Shown: piece by piece, positions 13,845 to 14,937 of the stretch
Position numbering within the stretch: the stretch's first letter is position 1
Layout of the letters: each line of letters begins with the position of its first letter
The notes under the pieces: generated by a model
The model's database searches: none
The model's input: the letters and a program-made list of their open reading frames with translations, nothing else
Told to the model about the DNA's origin: nothing
Assembly (NCBI GenBank): GCA_934122215.1
Contig: CAKOWF010000027.1
Coordinates: 1-14,937, forward strand
Length of the DNA: 14,937 bases
Direction: 5' to 3'
DNA from: an uncultured Bacilli bacterium
GTDB lineage: Bacteria > Bacillota_I > Bacilli_A > RF39 > UBA660
Position numbers and translations under genes: made by a program

Positions 13845-14894
13845 ATGAAAAATCAAATAGTAAGTCAATTAAAAAGTATGATTGAAGAAATAGCAATTTC
13901 TGAAGGCAAAAAATACAATATAAATATGAATATCAATGGTTATACAATTCTAGATTATTTAAATACTGAAGCCTTGCAAAAGAAAATATCTCTTCAAAAA
14001 AAATCATTATTGTTAATAAAATCATTTGTAGAATTTAAAAGATTATATGGTTATTATAATGTCTATGATAATAAAATATCTATTTTATTTAAAAATAAGA
14101 TGTATAAATCTAATGATCTTCCTCGCGTAATTTTTCATGAATGTCGCCATCGTTATCAATCCCAAGCTAATAATTATATAGAATTTTTATATGACATAGA
14201 AAATATATTAGTTAACACTAATAAAAAAATATATCATCAATATCATGATACATTTTTTATTGAATTAGATGCCAATAAATATGGTTATGAAATGGCAACA
14301 AAATATTTATCAAAATATAATATTTTATCTGAAAAACAAAAAAATACATATGAACTAGGATTAAAATTAAATAATTGTTTTTTAGAAGGATATAATCCTA
14401 TTTATCTTTTTCATCAATTTAATAATTGTTTAATTGAAAATAGTGATAAAGATTGGTTTAAAAAAATTTATCCAAATAGTTGGTTAAAAGAAATTTATGA
14501 TAAATCAGGAAATATGAAATCTTATAAAGAAATATTTCAAAACAATTATTTTAAATCTTTAGATGAAACTAGTCAAAGTATTATTATAATAAGTCCATAC
14601 TTCTTAGATAATATAGACATTAATAATTTAAATGGATATGAAAAAGAAATGATATTAAGGTCTATAAAATATGCTAAAACAATAAAAGAAAGAAACGATA
14701 AACAAAATTTTGATATTATTAAGGAAATGGTGAAAAATAATATTGTATCAATAAATATGTTAGAAAACATTATTTATCAAAAAAGAACAAATTTTTTTAT
14801 AAATAATGGAATTCAAACTCACTTAGAACCAATTTTAGAACAGTTAAATAATGAATCAATATATAGTAATAATGAAACAGATAAGCAAAGATAA
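13845..14894 (+). CDS. Unrecognised protein with HExxH zinc-peptidase-like motif
   Basis: I do not recognise a named family. The 349-residue product carries HECRH at 98-102, which fits the HExxH zinc-binding motif with Glu99 as candidate catalyst. FFIELDANKYG (137-147) follows 38 residues later and could supply the third ligand through Glu140, as in gluzincin-type metallopeptidases. The preceding PRVIF is hydrophobic, as expected for the strand and helix before such a motif. No signal peptide or membrane helix is visible, so a cytoplasmic protein is likely. The C-terminal 150 residues are Asn/Lys/Ile-rich, without known motifs. The ATG is preceded by GGAG (13835-13838) with 6-base spacing, 13 bases after ung. 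A strong terminator follows. Enzyme activity is inferred only from the motif. Confidence 0.75.
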   Translation: MKNQIVSQLKSMIEEIAISEGKKYNINMNINGYTILDYLNTEALQKKISLQKKSLLLIKSFVEFKRLYGYYNVYDNKISILFKNKMYKSNDLPRVIFHECRHRYQSQANNYIEFLYDIENILVNTNKKIYHQYHDTFFIELDANKYGYEMATKYLSKYNILSEKQKNTYELGLKLNNCFLEGYNPIYLFHQFNNCLIENSDKDWFKKIYPNSWLKEIYDKSGNMKSYKEIFQNNYFKSLDETSQSIIIISPYFLDNIDINNLNGYEKEMILRSIKYAKTIKERNDKQNFDIIKEMVKNNIVSINMLENIIYQKRTNFFINNGIQTHLEPILEQLNNESIYSNNETDKQR

Positions 14895-14902
14895 TAAATA
14901 TT

Positions 14903-14937
14903 AAAAATTTAATCATATATTTTTGATTAAATTTTTT
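14903..14937 (+). terminator. Intrinsic terminator at the right edge
   Basis: AAAAATTTAATCA (14903-14915) pairs perfectly with TGATTAAATTTTT (14924-14936) around an 8-base loop, ending in a T-run that meets the window edge. It closes the transporter-ung-HExxH unit. The arms are symmetrical enough to also work on the other strand. Confidence 0.75.

Noticed and set aside
1..14937. CRISPR arrays, insertion sequences, tRNA or rRNA genes, riboswitches, prophage
   Set aside because: Reading through the window, no repeat-spacer pattern, transposase, terminal inverted repeats, tRNA-like T-loop sequence or known riboswitch core was noticed. Apart from the HD gene and the right-hand end, the region is an ordinary origin cluster.

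Overview
This window holds the chromosomal replication origin region of a very AT-rich, low-GC Gram-positive-type bacterium. G+C looks like about one quarter by eye. The gene order dnaN-dnaA / oriC / rpmH-rnpA-yidC-jag ... mnmE-mnmG-rsmG-noc is the classic Firmicutes (Bacilli/Clostridia) origin cluster. The standard code is used: TGA is a real stop (mnmG ends in TGA overlapping the rsmG ATG) and Trp is read from TGG, so this is not a Mycoplasma-type recoded genome. The best guess is an uncultured, host-associated Bacilli lineage, possibly RF39-like. I infer this from composition and protein style, and cannot prove it from the sequence.

Layout. On the minus strand, dnaA (1285-2637) and dnaN (13-1134) run leftward. 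The intergenic stretch 2638-3104 carries DnaA boxes and AT-rich DNA and is the likely oriC, with a smaller DnaA-box cluster between dnaA and dnaN. To the right, on the plus strand, a consensus sigma-A promoter drives rpmH-rnpA-yidC-jag. This run has an intergenic hairpin after rpmH and a terminator that begins inside the end of jag. A second unit holds an HD-domain hydrolase and mnmE, overlapping as TAATG. A third holds mnmG-rsmG, overlapping as ATGA. Then follow a monocistronic noc-like ParB-family gene, an AGCS-family alanine/glycine symporter, ung, and an unrecognised HExxH putative metalloprotease, with a terminator at the right edge. Every gene points away from the origin except a small minus-strand hypothetical gene at 7081-7368, between mnmE and mnmG.

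Function. The genes cover replication initiation and the sliding clamp, ribosome and RNase P synthesis, membrane protein insertion, RNA binding, wobble-uridine tRNA modification (MnmE/MnmG), 16S rRNA methylation (RsmG), nucleoid/chromosome organisation (Noc-like) and uracil repair (Ung).

The most unusual part is the noc-like gene. Its DNA-recognition residues look Noc-like. Its promoter carries a near-match to the known Noc binding site, built from two tandem 21-bp repeats, and a 13-bp piece of this recurs in oriC. The protein is about twice the usual size because of a long acidic, Asn-rich insert with repeated aromatic motifs. No soj/spo0J genes follow it. Other points of interest are a ribosomal protein L34 that is four residues short, an isolated HExxH protein, and a terminator embedded in the head-on small gene.
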